Assembly (NCBI RefSeq): GCF_001427225.1 | Contig: NZ_LMFH01000001.1 | Span: 224,330 to 288,329, forward strand | Length of the DNA: 64,000 nucleotides | DNA from: Lysobacter sp. Root494 | GTDB lineage: Bacteria; Pseudomonadota; Gammaproteobacteria; Xanthomonadales; Xanthomonadaceae | Direction of reading: 5' to 3' | Shown: in pieces, positions 27,141 to 34,248 of the stretch | Numbering within the stretch: position 1 is the stretch's first letter | Layout: every line of letters starts with the position of its first letter | Program-made: the position numbers and the translations under genes | The notes under the pieces: generated by a model | Told to the model about the DNA's origin: nothing | Databases searched by the model: none | The model's input: the letters and a program-made list of their open reading frames with translations, nothing else

Positions 27141-29327
27141 ATGGATGTTTCGCATTTCCTCGACGCGCTGAACCCCGCCCAGCGCGAGGCGGTCAGCGCT
27201 CCGCCAGGCCACTATCTCGTTCTCGCCGGTGCCGGTTCCGGCAAGACCCGCGTGCTCACCCACCGCATTGCGTGGCTCAACGAGGTCTTCGGCGTGCCCC
27301 CGCACGGCATCCTCGCGGTGACCTTCACCAACAAGGCCTCCGGCGAGATGCGCGCGCGCGCCGAGCACCTGCTGCGCCATGGTGCGCGCGGCATGTGGAT
27401 CGGTACCTTCCATGGCATCGCGCACCGCCTGCTGCGCCTGCACTGGCAGGAGGCGAAGCTGCCGGAAGGCTTCCAGGTGCTCGACAGCGACGACCAGCTG
27501 CGCCTGGTCAAGCGCGTGGTGCAGCAGTTGGAACTCGACGACGCGCGTTTTCCGCCGCGGCAGATCGTGTGGTGGATCAACGCGCAGAAGGACGAAGGCC
27601 GGCGTCCGCAGAACATCCAGCCCGACGCACGCGACGAATGGCTGGACGTCATGCACCGCTGCTACGCGCTATACCAGGAGCGTTGCGATCGCGCCGGCCT
27701 GGTCGATTTCGCCGAATTGCTGCTGCGCGCGCACGAATTGCTGCGCGACAACCCGGCGCTGCTGGCGCATTACCGCCATCGCTTCCGCGAGATCCTGGTC
27801 GACGAATTCCAGGACACCAACGCGATCCAGTACGCCTTCATCCGCGTGCTCGCCGGCGAGAGCGGCCATGTATTCGTGGTCGGCGACGATGACCAGTCGA
27901 TCTATGGCTGGCGCGGCGCGAAAGTCGAGAACATGCAGCGTTTCCTGCGGGATTTCTCGGATGCGCAGACGATCCGCCTCGAACAGAACTACCGTTCCAC
28001 CAGCACGATTCTCGAAGCTGCCAATGCGGTGATCGCCCACAACCCGGATCGCCTGGGCAAGAAGCTGTGGACCGACACCGGCCATGGCGATCCGATCGAC
28101 GTGTATGCCGCGTACAACGAAATGGATGAGGCCCGCTTCGTCGTCGAACGCATCCGCCAGTGGGTGCGCGATGGCGGCGATCACGGCGATGTCGCGATCC
28201 TTTACCGCAGCAACGCACAGTCGCGCGCGTACGAAGAAGTGCTGCAGGAAGAGCCGCGGATTCCGTTCCGCGTCTATGGCGGCATGCGCTTCTTCGAACG
28301 CGCGGAGATCAAGGACGCGCTGGCTTACATGCGCCTGATCGCCTCGCGCGTGGACGACGCCGCGTTCGAGCGTTCGGTCAACATGCCGCCGCGTGGGATC
28401 GGCGATCGCACGCTGGAGGAGGTGCGCAAGCGCGCCCGGGCCGACAGCGTCGCCTTGTGGGAAGCCGCATTGCGCGTCACCCGCGACAACACCTTGCCGG
28501 CGCGTTCGCGCAATGCGCTGGCCGGCTTCCTGCTGCTGGTCGACGATCTGTCCAACGAAGTCGAAACGCGCACGCTGCCGGACAAGATCGACCACGTGCT
28601 CGTCCGCTCCGGACTGCGCGAGCACTACGCCAACGAGTCGCGCGGGCAGCTCGATTCGCGTACTGACAACCTCGACGAACTCGTGTCCGTCGCCTCGCGC
28701 TTCACCGGCGGCGAAGACGAGGAGGAGGCCGCGGCCATGCCGGAACTCGTCGCCTTCCTCAGCTATGCCGCGCTCGAAGCCGGCGAAGGCCAGGCCCAGG
28801 CGGGCGAGAACAGCGTGCAGCTGATGACGCTGCACAGCGCGAAGGGGCTGGAGTTCCCGCTGGTGTTCCTCGGCGGGCTGGAAGAAGGCCTGTTTCCGAG
28901 CCTGAAATCGTCGGAAGAAGCCGGTCGCGTCGAGGAGGAACGCCGCCTCGCCTACGTCGGCATCACCCGCGCGCGCCAGAAGCTCGTGCTCAGTTACGCG
29001 GAAACGCGGCGCATCCACGGCATGGACATGTACGGCACGCCGTCGCGGTTTTTGCGCGAAATCCCTGCTGCACTGCTCCATGAAGTGCGGCCGAAGGTGC
29101 AGGTGTCGCGTCCGATGTATTCGTCGCAGCCGCGCCGCGATCTTGGCCATGCAGCGATCGACGTGCCTGCGTTTCGGCTCGGACAGGACGTCGTGCACCC
29201 CAGTTACGGCCCGGGCGTGGTCACCGATTTCGTCGGCAGCGGCGCCTATGCGAACGTGCAGGTCAATTTCGAGAGCGCCGGCAGCAAGTGGTTGAAGCTG
29301 TCGTCGTCCAACCTGCAACCCGTCTGA
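27141..29327 (+). CDS. uvrD: DNA helicase II (UvrD/PcrA family)
   Basis: Superfamily 1A 3'-5' helicase for nucleotide-excision and mismatch repair. 728 residues, normal length. Motifs in order: Q/I region LNPAQREAV, Walker A AGAGSGKTR near 30-39, FTNKASGEM, TFHGIAHRLLR, Walker B LVDEFQDTN near 222, GDDDQSIYGWRGA, LEQNYRST, VQLMTLHSAKGLEF and VGITRARQ. The C-terminal linker ends in the UvrD/PcrA-type tail VHPSYGPGVV...KLSSSNLQPV. The start fits the family N-terminus exactly. The transcript is probably leaderless (TAGAAT box 6 nt upstream). Confidence 0.96.
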   Translation: MDVSHFLDALNPAQREAVSAPPGHYLVLAGAGSGKTRVLTHRIAWLNEVFGVPPHGILAVTFTNKASGEMRARAEHLLRHGARGMWIGTFHGIAHRLLRLHWQEAKLPEGFQVLDSDDQLRLVKRVVQQLELDDARFPPRQIVWWINAQKDEGRRPQNIQPDARDEWLDVMHRCYALYQERCDRAGLVDFAELLLRAHELLRDNPALLAHYRHRFREILVDEFQDTNAIQYAFIRVLAGESGHVFVVGDDDQSIYGWRGAKVENMQRFLRDFSDAQTIRLEQNYRSTSTILEAANAVIAHNPDRLGKKLWTDTGHGDPIDVYAAYNEMDEARFVVERIRQWVRDGGDHGDVAILYRSNAQSRAYEEVLQEEPRIPFRVYGGMRFFERAEIKDALAYMRLIASRVDDAAFERSVNMPPRGIGDRTLEEVRKRARADSVALWEAALRVTRDNTLPARSRNALAGFLLLVDDLSNEVETRTLPDKIDHVLVRSGLREHYANESRGQLDSRTDNLDELVSVASRFTGGEDEEEAAAMPELVAFLSYAALEAGEGQAQAGENSVQLMTLHSAKGLEFPLVFLGGLEEGLFPSLKSSEEAGRVEEERRLAYVGITRARQKLVLSYAETRRIHGMDMYGTPSRFLREIPAALLHEVRPKVQVSRPMYSSQPRRDLGHAAIDVPAFRLGQDVVHPSYGPGVVTDFVGSGAYANVQVNFESAGSKWLKLSSSNLQPV

Positions 29328-29405
29328 AACGGCTGCAGTTGGTCGCCGGCGAGCGCCATCCGTCGCCACGTCCTGAAAAAAACTGAAAAAAGTGCAAAAA
29401 GACGC

Positions 29406-29434
29406 TTGGCGGCGCGGCTTTTGTGCCCTACATT
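29406..29434 (+). promoter_or_regulatory. sigma-70-type promoter of the HU-like gene
   Basis: TTGGCG (29406-29411), 17-nt spacer, TACATT (29429-29434). Transcription from about 29441 gives a leader of roughly 60 nt ending in a GGGGGA ribosome-binding site. An A-rich tract with AAAAAAACTGAAAAAAGTGC just upstream (29376-29400) could act as an UP-like element. Confidence 0.6.
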
Positions 29435-29499
29435 CCGCTTGCCGAGGGGTTTTTCCAGGCATACCTCAAATCAACTCTCCATCCGGGGGACATACAAAA

Positions 29500-29868
29500 A
29501 TGGCGAAGAAAAAAGCTGCTCCGAAGAAGGCCGCTGCGAAGCCGGCCGCCGTCAAGCCGATCAAGGAAGTGCTGGGCAAGTCCGGCCTGGTCGCTCACCT
29601 GTCCGAAACCACGGGCGTTGCCGCGAAGGACGTGCGTGCGGTCATCGGCGCACTGGAAACGACGGTGCATGCTTCGGTCAGCAAGAAGGGCGCGGGTGCA
29701 TTCACCCTGCCGGGCCTGCTGAAGATCAACGTGGTGAACGTTCCGGCCAAGCCGAAGCGCAAGGGCATCAACCCGTTCACCAAGGAAGAGCAGTGGTTCG
29801 CTGCCAAGCCGGCCACCGTCAAGATCAAGGTCCGCGCGCTGAAGAAGCTCAAGGACGCTGCGGCCTGA
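29500..29868 (+). CDS. HU-like DNA-binding protein with lysine/alanine-rich N-terminal tail
   Basis: 122-residue nucleoid-associated protein. Residues 1-22 are a Lys/Ala-rich tail (MAKKKAAPKKAAAKPAAVK), reminiscent of histone-H1-like tails. Residues about 23-115 form a bacterial DNA-binding (HU/IHF) domain: KSGLVAHLSETTG, helix 2 VIGALETTVHASV, the arm GINPFTKEEQWFAAKPATVKIKVRALKKLKD. It is probably abundant, given a strong promoter upstream and a strong terminator downstream. Length exceeds canonical HU (90) because of the tail. It acts in the nucleoid, perhaps compacting DNA. A GGGGA motif lies 9 nt before the ATG. Confidence 0.92.
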   Translation: MAKKKAAPKKAAAKPAAVKPIKEVLGKSGLVAHLSETTGVAAKDVRAVIGALETTVHASVSKKGAGAFTLPGLLKINVVNVPAKPKRKGINPFTKEEQWFAAKPATVKIKVRALKKLKDAAA

Positions 29869-29893
29869 TCCCCGGATCCTGCTGCCGTGATCG

Positions 29894-29919
29894 ACAAGGC
29901 CCGCGAAAGCGGGCCTTGT
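29894..29919 (+). terminator. intrinsic terminator of the HU-like gene
   Basis: An 11-bp stem ACAAGGCCCGC / GCGGGCCTTGT closes a GAAA tetraloop and runs into TGTTTCT, 25 nt after the stop codon. The arrangement is classic and well placed. Confidence 0.88.
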
Positions 29920-29993
29920 TGTTTCTGCAGCGGTAGGCGCTTTTTCCGCACGCAGCGCTCGGCGGTGCTGCCCTTCTGCGAATCATTACCGTT

Positions 29994-30032
29994 TTTTGCT
30001 CGTCATTCCGGTCTGCGCGGGAATGACGAAGC
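29994..30032. repeat. solo half-element of the dRS3-like repeat, copy 5
   Basis: TTTTTTGCTCGTCATTCC, a short altered centre (GGTCTG) and CGCGGGAATGACGA form a single palindrome with both element termini but without the second arm. It is probably a collapsed remnant. The 29869-30168 gap otherwise holds only the HU terminator. Confidence 0.7.
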
Positions 30033-30168
30033 GCCTGTCACTCAATAGCGACGCGCCTGCGCAGTGTGCTTTTCCATTTCGTCCCGCATCGGGCAAGGCT
30101 CGCCGCCAACCGGATTGTCCGCGCTTACAAACGGGAATCGAATCACGGCCCAACGTTGCCGGTCGACC

Positions 30169-30456
30169 TCAGTTCCACTGAAAAAGCTTCCACATCACCG
30201 GCGACACCGGGCCTTCGCCCTCGCTGCTGTCGAGGCGCCCATCGCCGTTCTTGTCGATGAGGTAGTACGGCGCGCCACGCTTCGGCGTGACCTTCACCAC
30301 CTGCAGCTGGCCCTGCACGCGGTATTCCTCGACGCGGTCGCCATCGACCACGCGGCTGGTGACGTCGGCGTTCTCCAGGCCGGCGGTGGGGTCGCTGTCC
30401 ATCGTGGCGCAGCTGGCCAACGCAAGGACAAGCAGGAAGGGGGCAATCGCACGCAT
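30169..30456 (-). CDS. DUF2782 lipoprotein next to polA
   Basis: 95 residues. Lipobox LALASC after MRAIAPFLLV, lipidated Cys near residue 16. The mature domain has VVDGDRVEEYRVQGQLQVVKVTPKRGAPYYLID, the DUF2782 core, and ends with an EF-hand-like loop DKNGDGRLDSS. In Pseudomonas and Xanthomonadaceae this family sits divergently beside polA, as here. A GGAG ribosome-binding site lies 6 nt from the ATG, and a TATGCT -10 candidate is at 30488-30493 on the minus strand. The function is unknown; Ca2+ binding by the loop is possible but untested. Confidence 0.87.
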   Translation of the reverse strand: MRAIAPFLLVLALASCATMDSDPTAGLENADVTSRVVDGDRVEEYRVQGQLQVVKVTPKRGAPYYLIDKNGDGRLDSSEGEGPVSPVMWKLFQWN

Positions 30457-30575
30457 GGGGTTCTCCACGGCAAGGAGGAATGGCTGGAGCATACGCGCCT
30501 GTGCGTGACACGGCCGCATCGACGGGCCGAGGCGTGCCAAGACGATCGCGACGGCGCCTGCGGAGAGTCGCCGCG

Positions 30576-30581
30576 TAGAAT
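30576..30581 (+). promoter_or_regulatory. -10 box for a probably leaderless polA transcript
   Basis: TAGAAT ends 7 nt before the polA ATG (spacer CGCCGGC), leaving no room for a leader or ribosome-binding site. It mirrors the arrangement at uvrD. No clear -35. Confidence 0.55.
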
Positions 30582-30588
30582 CGCCGGC

Positions 30589-33366
30589 ATGAAACGACTC
30601 GTCCTGATCGATGGTTCCAGCTACCTCTATCGCGCCTTCCACGCGCTGCCGCCACTGAACAACGAGGCGGGTGAGCCCACCGGCGCGCTGTTCGGCGTGG
30701 TGAACATGCTGCGTGCGCACCTCAAGGAGCAACCCGATTACATCGCCTTCGTCGTCGATGCACCCGGCCCCACCTTTCGCGACGCGATCTATCCGGAATA
30801 CAAGGCCAACCGCAAGGCCATGCCCGACGAATTGCGCGCGCAGGTCGAACCGATGTGCGAGATCGTGCAGGCGCTCGGTTTCCGCATCCTGCGCATCGGC
30901 GGCGTGGAAGCCGACGACGTGATCGGTACGCTGGCGACACAGGGCGCGGACGACGGTATCGACGTGACCATTTCCACCGGCGACAAGGACTTCGCCCAGC
31001 TGGTTCGGCCCGGTATCACCCTGGTGAACACCATGAGCGGCAGCCGCTACGACGGCGAGTCGGCGGTGGTCGAGAAGTTCGGCGTGAAGCCCGACCAGAT
31101 CGTCGACTTCCTCGCGCTGATGGGTGACAGCATCGACAACATCCCCGGCGTGGAGAAATGCGGGCCGAAGACCGCGGCGAAATGGCTGGGCGAATACGGC
31201 ACGCTCGAAGGGGTCATCGCGCACGCGGACGAGATCAAGGGAAAGATCGGCGACAACCTGCGTGCCGCGCTACCGCGCCTGCCGCTCAACCGCACGCTGA
31301 CCACGATCAAGATCGACGTTCCGCTGGATTACCGGCCTGACGACCTGATGCTGCAGCCGCGCGACACCGACGCCCTGCGCCGCCTGTACGCGCGCTACGG
31401 CTTCAAGCAGGCGCTGCGCGAACTGGAAGGTCCCGGCGCCACCGGCGATACAGACGCGGAAAAGATCAGCGTGCGCGGCACGGCCGCGGGCTACGCGCGC
31501 AGTGCGGCCGTGGCCGAACCGATCGATCCGTCACTGTCGGTGCCGGGGCAGTACGAATGCCTCCTGGACGCGGACAAGCTCCAGGCCTGGGTCGCGAAAC
31601 TGCAGGCCGCCGAAGCGTTCGCCTTCGACGTCGAAACCGATTCCCTCGACCCGATGCGTGCGCAGCTCGTCGGCATCAGCTTCGCGGTCGAGCCGGGCCA
31701 CGGTGCCTACCTGCCGCTTGCGCACAGCTATCCCGGCGCGCCGCTGCAGCTTTCGCGCGACGCGGTGCTTGCGGCGCTGAAGCCGCTATTCGCCGATCCG
31801 GCCAAACGCAAGATCGCCCAGCACGGCAAGTACGACCTGCACGTGCTGCGCCGCCACGGCGTCGAGGTGCACGGCTACGCCGACGACACGATGCTGGAAA
31901 GCTTCGTCTACAACGCGACCGCCACGCGCCACGACATGGATTCGCTGGCCAAGCGCTATCTCGGCTACGACACGGTCAAGTACGAGCAGGTAGCGGGCAA
32001 GGGGGCGAAAGCCATTTCCTTCACCCAGGTCGCGCTCGAAGAGGCCACCTGTTACGCCGCCGAGGACGCCGACGTCACCCTGCGCCTGCACCTCGCGCTG
32101 GCGCCGAAACTCGCCGCCGAGCCCGCGCTGGAGCGTGTGTACCGCGAGATCGAGATGCCGCTGGTGCCGGTGCTGGAGCGCATCGAAGCCAACGGCGTGC
32201 TGATCGATGCCGATGAATTGCGCCGCCAGTCCAACGATCTCGGCAAGCGCATGCTCGCCGCGCAGCAGAAGGCGACCGAGATGGCGGGTCGCAGCTTCAG
32301 CCTGGATTCGCCCAAGCAGCTGGGACAGCTCCTGTTCGACGAACTCAAGCTGCCGGCGCTGGTGAAGACGCCCAGTGGCCAGCCTTCCACGAACGAGGAA
32401 GCGCTGGAAGCGATCGCCGACCTGCACGAACTGCCGCGCGTGATCCTGGAATACCGCGGCCTCGCCAAGTTGCGCAGCACCTACACCGACAAGCTGCCGG
32501 AGATGGTGAACCCGGACACCGGGCGCGTGCATACCAGCTACCACCAGGCCGGTGCCGCGACAGGGCGGCTGGCATCGAACGATCCCAACCTGCAGAACAT
32601 CCCGATCCGCACCGAGGACGGCCGCCGTATCCGCAATGCGTTCGTTGCGCAGCCGGGACGCAAGATCGTGTCGTTCGACTACTCGCAGATCGAGTTGCGG
32701 ATCATGGCGCACCTGTCGGGCGACGAAGGCCTGCTGCGTGCGTTCGAATCCGGCGCCGACATCCATCGCGCGACCGCGGCGGAAGTCTTCGGCAAGCCAC
32801 TGGACGAGGTGAGCGGCAACGAACGCCGCGCGGCGAAGGCGATCAACTTCGGCCTGATGTACGGCATGAGCGCGTTCGGCCTGGCGCGCAACCTCGGCAT
32901 CGCGCGCGGCGAGGCGCAGGATTACATCGCGCTGTATTTCTCGCGCTATCCCGGCGTTCGCGATTTCATGGAACGCACGCGCCAGCAGGCGCGCGACCGC
33001 GGCTATGTCGAAACCGTGTTCGGCCGCCGCCTCTACCTCGACAATATCGGCTCACGCAACGCAGGCCTGCGCGCGGGCGCTGAACGCGCCGCGATCAATG
33101 CGCCGATGCAGGGCACGGCCGCCGACATCATCAAGCGGGCGATGGTCGATATCGACAACTGGCTGGAACCGCATCGCAATGACGCGGGTCAAAGCCCGGC
33201 GCTGATGGTGCTGCAGGTGCACGATGAACTCGTGTTCGAAGTCGATGGCGGATTCGTCGACACGCTGCTCGCTGAGGTGCCGCAGCGGATGGCGGCCGCC
33301 GCGCAGTTGCGGGTGCCGCTGGTAGTCGACAGCGGGGTGGGTGACAACTGGGGCGAGGCCCATTAA
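30589..33366 (+). CDS. polA: DNA polymerase I
   Basis: 925 residues, full length for PolI. The 5'-3' exonuclease domain (about 1-290) begins LVLIDGSSYLYRAFHALPP and contains the DDVIGTLA and GDKDFAQLV metal-site segments. The 3'-5' exonuclease domain has FDVETDSLD with D347 and E349, so proofreading appears intact. The polymerase domain (about 540-925) has motif A DYSQIELR, motif B RAAKAINFGLMYG and motif C QVHDELVFE. It fills gaps in repair and replaces Okazaki primers. The ATG follows a TAGAAT box by 7 nt. Divergent DUF2782 upstream and an sX13-like sRNA downstream are conserved neighbours. Confidence 0.97.
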   Translation: MKRLVLIDGSSYLYRAFHALPPLNNEAGEPTGALFGVVNMLRAHLKEQPDYIAFVVDAPGPTFRDAIYPEYKANRKAMPDELRAQVEPMCEIVQALGFRILRIGGVEADDVIGTLATQGADDGIDVTISTGDKDFAQLVRPGITLVNTMSGSRYDGESAVVEKFGVKPDQIVDFLALMGDSIDNIPGVEKCGPKTAAKWLGEYGTLEGVIAHADEIKGKIGDNLRAALPRLPLNRTLTTIKIDVPLDYRPDDLMLQPRDTDALRRLYARYGFKQALRELEGPGATGDTDAEKISVRGTAAGYARSAAVAEPIDPSLSVPGQYECLLDADKLQAWVAKLQAAEAFAFDVETDSLDPMRAQLVGISFAVEPGHGAYLPLAHSYPGAPLQLSRDAVLAALKPLFADPAKRKIAQHGKYDLHVLRRHGVEVHGYADDTMLESFVYNATATRHDMDSLAKRYLGYDTVKYEQVAGKGAKAISFTQVALEEATCYAAEDADVTLRLHLALAPKLAAEPALERVYREIEMPLVPVLERIEANGVLIDADELRRQSNDLGKRMLAAQQKATEMAGRSFSLDSPKQLGQLLFDELKLPALVKTPSGQPSTNEEALEAIADLHELPRVILEYRGLAKLRSTYTDKLPEMVNPDTGRVHTSYHQAGAATGRLASNDPNLQNIPIRTEDGRRIRNAFVAQPGRKIVSFDYSQIELRIMAHLSGDEGLLRAFESGADIHRATAAEVFGKPLDEVSGNERRAAKAINFGLMYGMSAFGLARNLGIARGEAQDYIALYFSRYPGVRDFMERTRQQARDRGYVETVFGRRLYLDNIGSRNAGLRAGAERAAINAPMQGTAADIIKRAMVDIDNWLEPHRNDAGQSPALMVLQVHDELVFEVDGGFVDTLLAEVPQRMAAAAQLRVPLVVDSGVGDNWGEAH

Positions 33367-33597
33367 AAGAACAAACGCCGCTGGCCGCTCGGTCCGGACC
33401 GGCCGGCGAGGACCACCCGTTCGGGTGAGCCGAAGCAAGCCGGACGACGTTCGACGCTGTTCTGGCATGTTCCGCGCCGCTGCATGCCCGGTTCAGCGAT
33501 ATTGACCGAACTTGTCGGAATGAATCCGTCCTGAATCCAACAGATTCTTAACCTTCGCCTTCACGAACTATCCATGCGGAGGATGGTCTTATTGCTC

Positions 33598-33722
33598 GCG
33601 ACAGGTGCAATGCCTGTCGCTGATCTCTCCCTCCCCTGGAGTGATCCCAGGAGCGAAGACCCCTCCCCAGGTCCCGCTCCTCCAGCCCCGCCGGCCCCCC
33701 CTGCCAGCGGGGCTTTTTATTT
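33598..33722 (+). ncRNA. sX13-like small RNA with three C-rich loops
   Basis: Downstream of polA, four hairpins follow in order: GCGACAGG/CCTGTCGC (33598-33620); GATC-T-CTCC/GGAG-T-GATC with loop CTCCCCT (33622-33646); GGAGCG-aa-GACC/GGTC-c-CGCTCC with loop CCTCCCCA (33650-33680); and the terminator stem AGCCCCGC-c-GGC/GCC-a-GCGGGGCT with loop CCCCCCT (33684-33714), followed by a T run. Three C-rich loops able to pair with GGAG/GGGG ribosome-binding sites, next to polA, match what I recall of the Xanthomonas sX13 sRNA (about 115 nt, regulates many mRNAs through C-rich loop motifs). The 5' end is not fixed by sequence; it may lie near 33608. No coding frame competes. Confidence 0.78.
33684..33718 (+). 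terminator. intrinsic terminator of the sX13-like RNA
   Basis: An 11-bp stem with one bulged/mismatched pair, a 7-nt C-rich loop and a five-T tail. The tail also forms the 5' arm of the following AT-rich hairpin (33715-33743). Confidence 0.85.
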
Positions 33723-33769
33723 TCCGCTTCGCGAAAAATAAAACCCAAAGTTTTGCGTGCGCAAAACTT
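33715..33769. other. two further perfect hairpins after the sRNA terminator
   Basis: TTTTATTTT (33715-33723) pairs with AAAATAAAA (33735-33743), continued by CGC/GCG with a TTC loop. Immediately after, the arms AAGTTTTGCG (33748-33757) and CGCAAAACTT (33760-33769) form a perfect inverted repeat around TG. Both are unusually AT-rich for this genome. They may be a reverse-strand terminator and an operator or second transcription stop. Confidence 0.6.
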
Positions 33770-34248
33770 CGGGCGCCACGCTGCGCTGCCAATCCCCGCG
33801 GCTGTCGCCGCGCCCCTTACCAATGGGGCTTTGCTCCGGATGGTTGCAGGTATTGGTGATGCGGCTGCGGAAGGCGTGGGTTGCACTGATTTGCACGAAT
33901 GCATTTGCACAAATGCACTTGGGCTTCACGCGTTTATATCGCCGCATTGTCGGTTCATTGCCCGCAGGCGAATCACGTGATTGTTGGCATTCCTGCCGCT
34001 CGCTTCGTTGTGTGCACTGCGCTGTGCACAGGCGCGCTGCAGGCGGAGTCGATCGCTGCGGCGAACGCATCACCCTGGAAAAAGACAGCTGCTTCACCCT
34101 GTTTGGGGAAACTTGCTCGCAAGCATTCCGATGGCTCGCCAGGTTGCCCGGCAGTGAAACGCTCACTGAGGTACGAGGACGCCAAAGTGCTCGACCGCAA
34201 CGTGTGGTTCGGCGGTGCACGCCTCCTGGCCGACGTGGTGGAGGAATA
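33770..34248. other. long untranslated region upstream of the PQQ dehydrogenase
   Basis: No credible gene is visible in 479 nt. It contains a short hairpin GCCCC/GGGGC (33812-33829), a two-copy direct repeat ATTTGCAC(G/A)AATGC (33888-33915) and moderately AT-richer sequence than its surroundings. Open frames here are antisense or frame artefacts with atypical composition. The region likely holds the promoter and regulatory sites of the alcohol-oxidation cluster. Confidence 0.5.
33888..33915. promoter_or_regulatory. 14-bp direct repeat, candidate operator
   Basis: ATTTGCACGAATGC is followed immediately by ATTTGCACAAATGC. Internally TGCATTTGCAC/AAATGCA also shows partial dyad symmetry. It lies 334 nt upstream of the dehydrogenase start. 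It could bind a regulator of the lanthanide/alcohol cluster, but no binding motif is known to me. Confidence 0.35.

Noticed and set aside
30169-31224. A 351-codon minus-strand gene across the polA start
   Set aside because: Only the last 95 codons form a lipoprotein (DUF2782) with its own ribosome-binding site; the rest is antisense to polA.
33723-34248. Small protein genes in the region between the sRNA and the dehydrogenase
   Set aside because: Open frames there are Cys/His/Arg-rich, lack ribosome-binding sites and overlap hairpins; no family resemblance.
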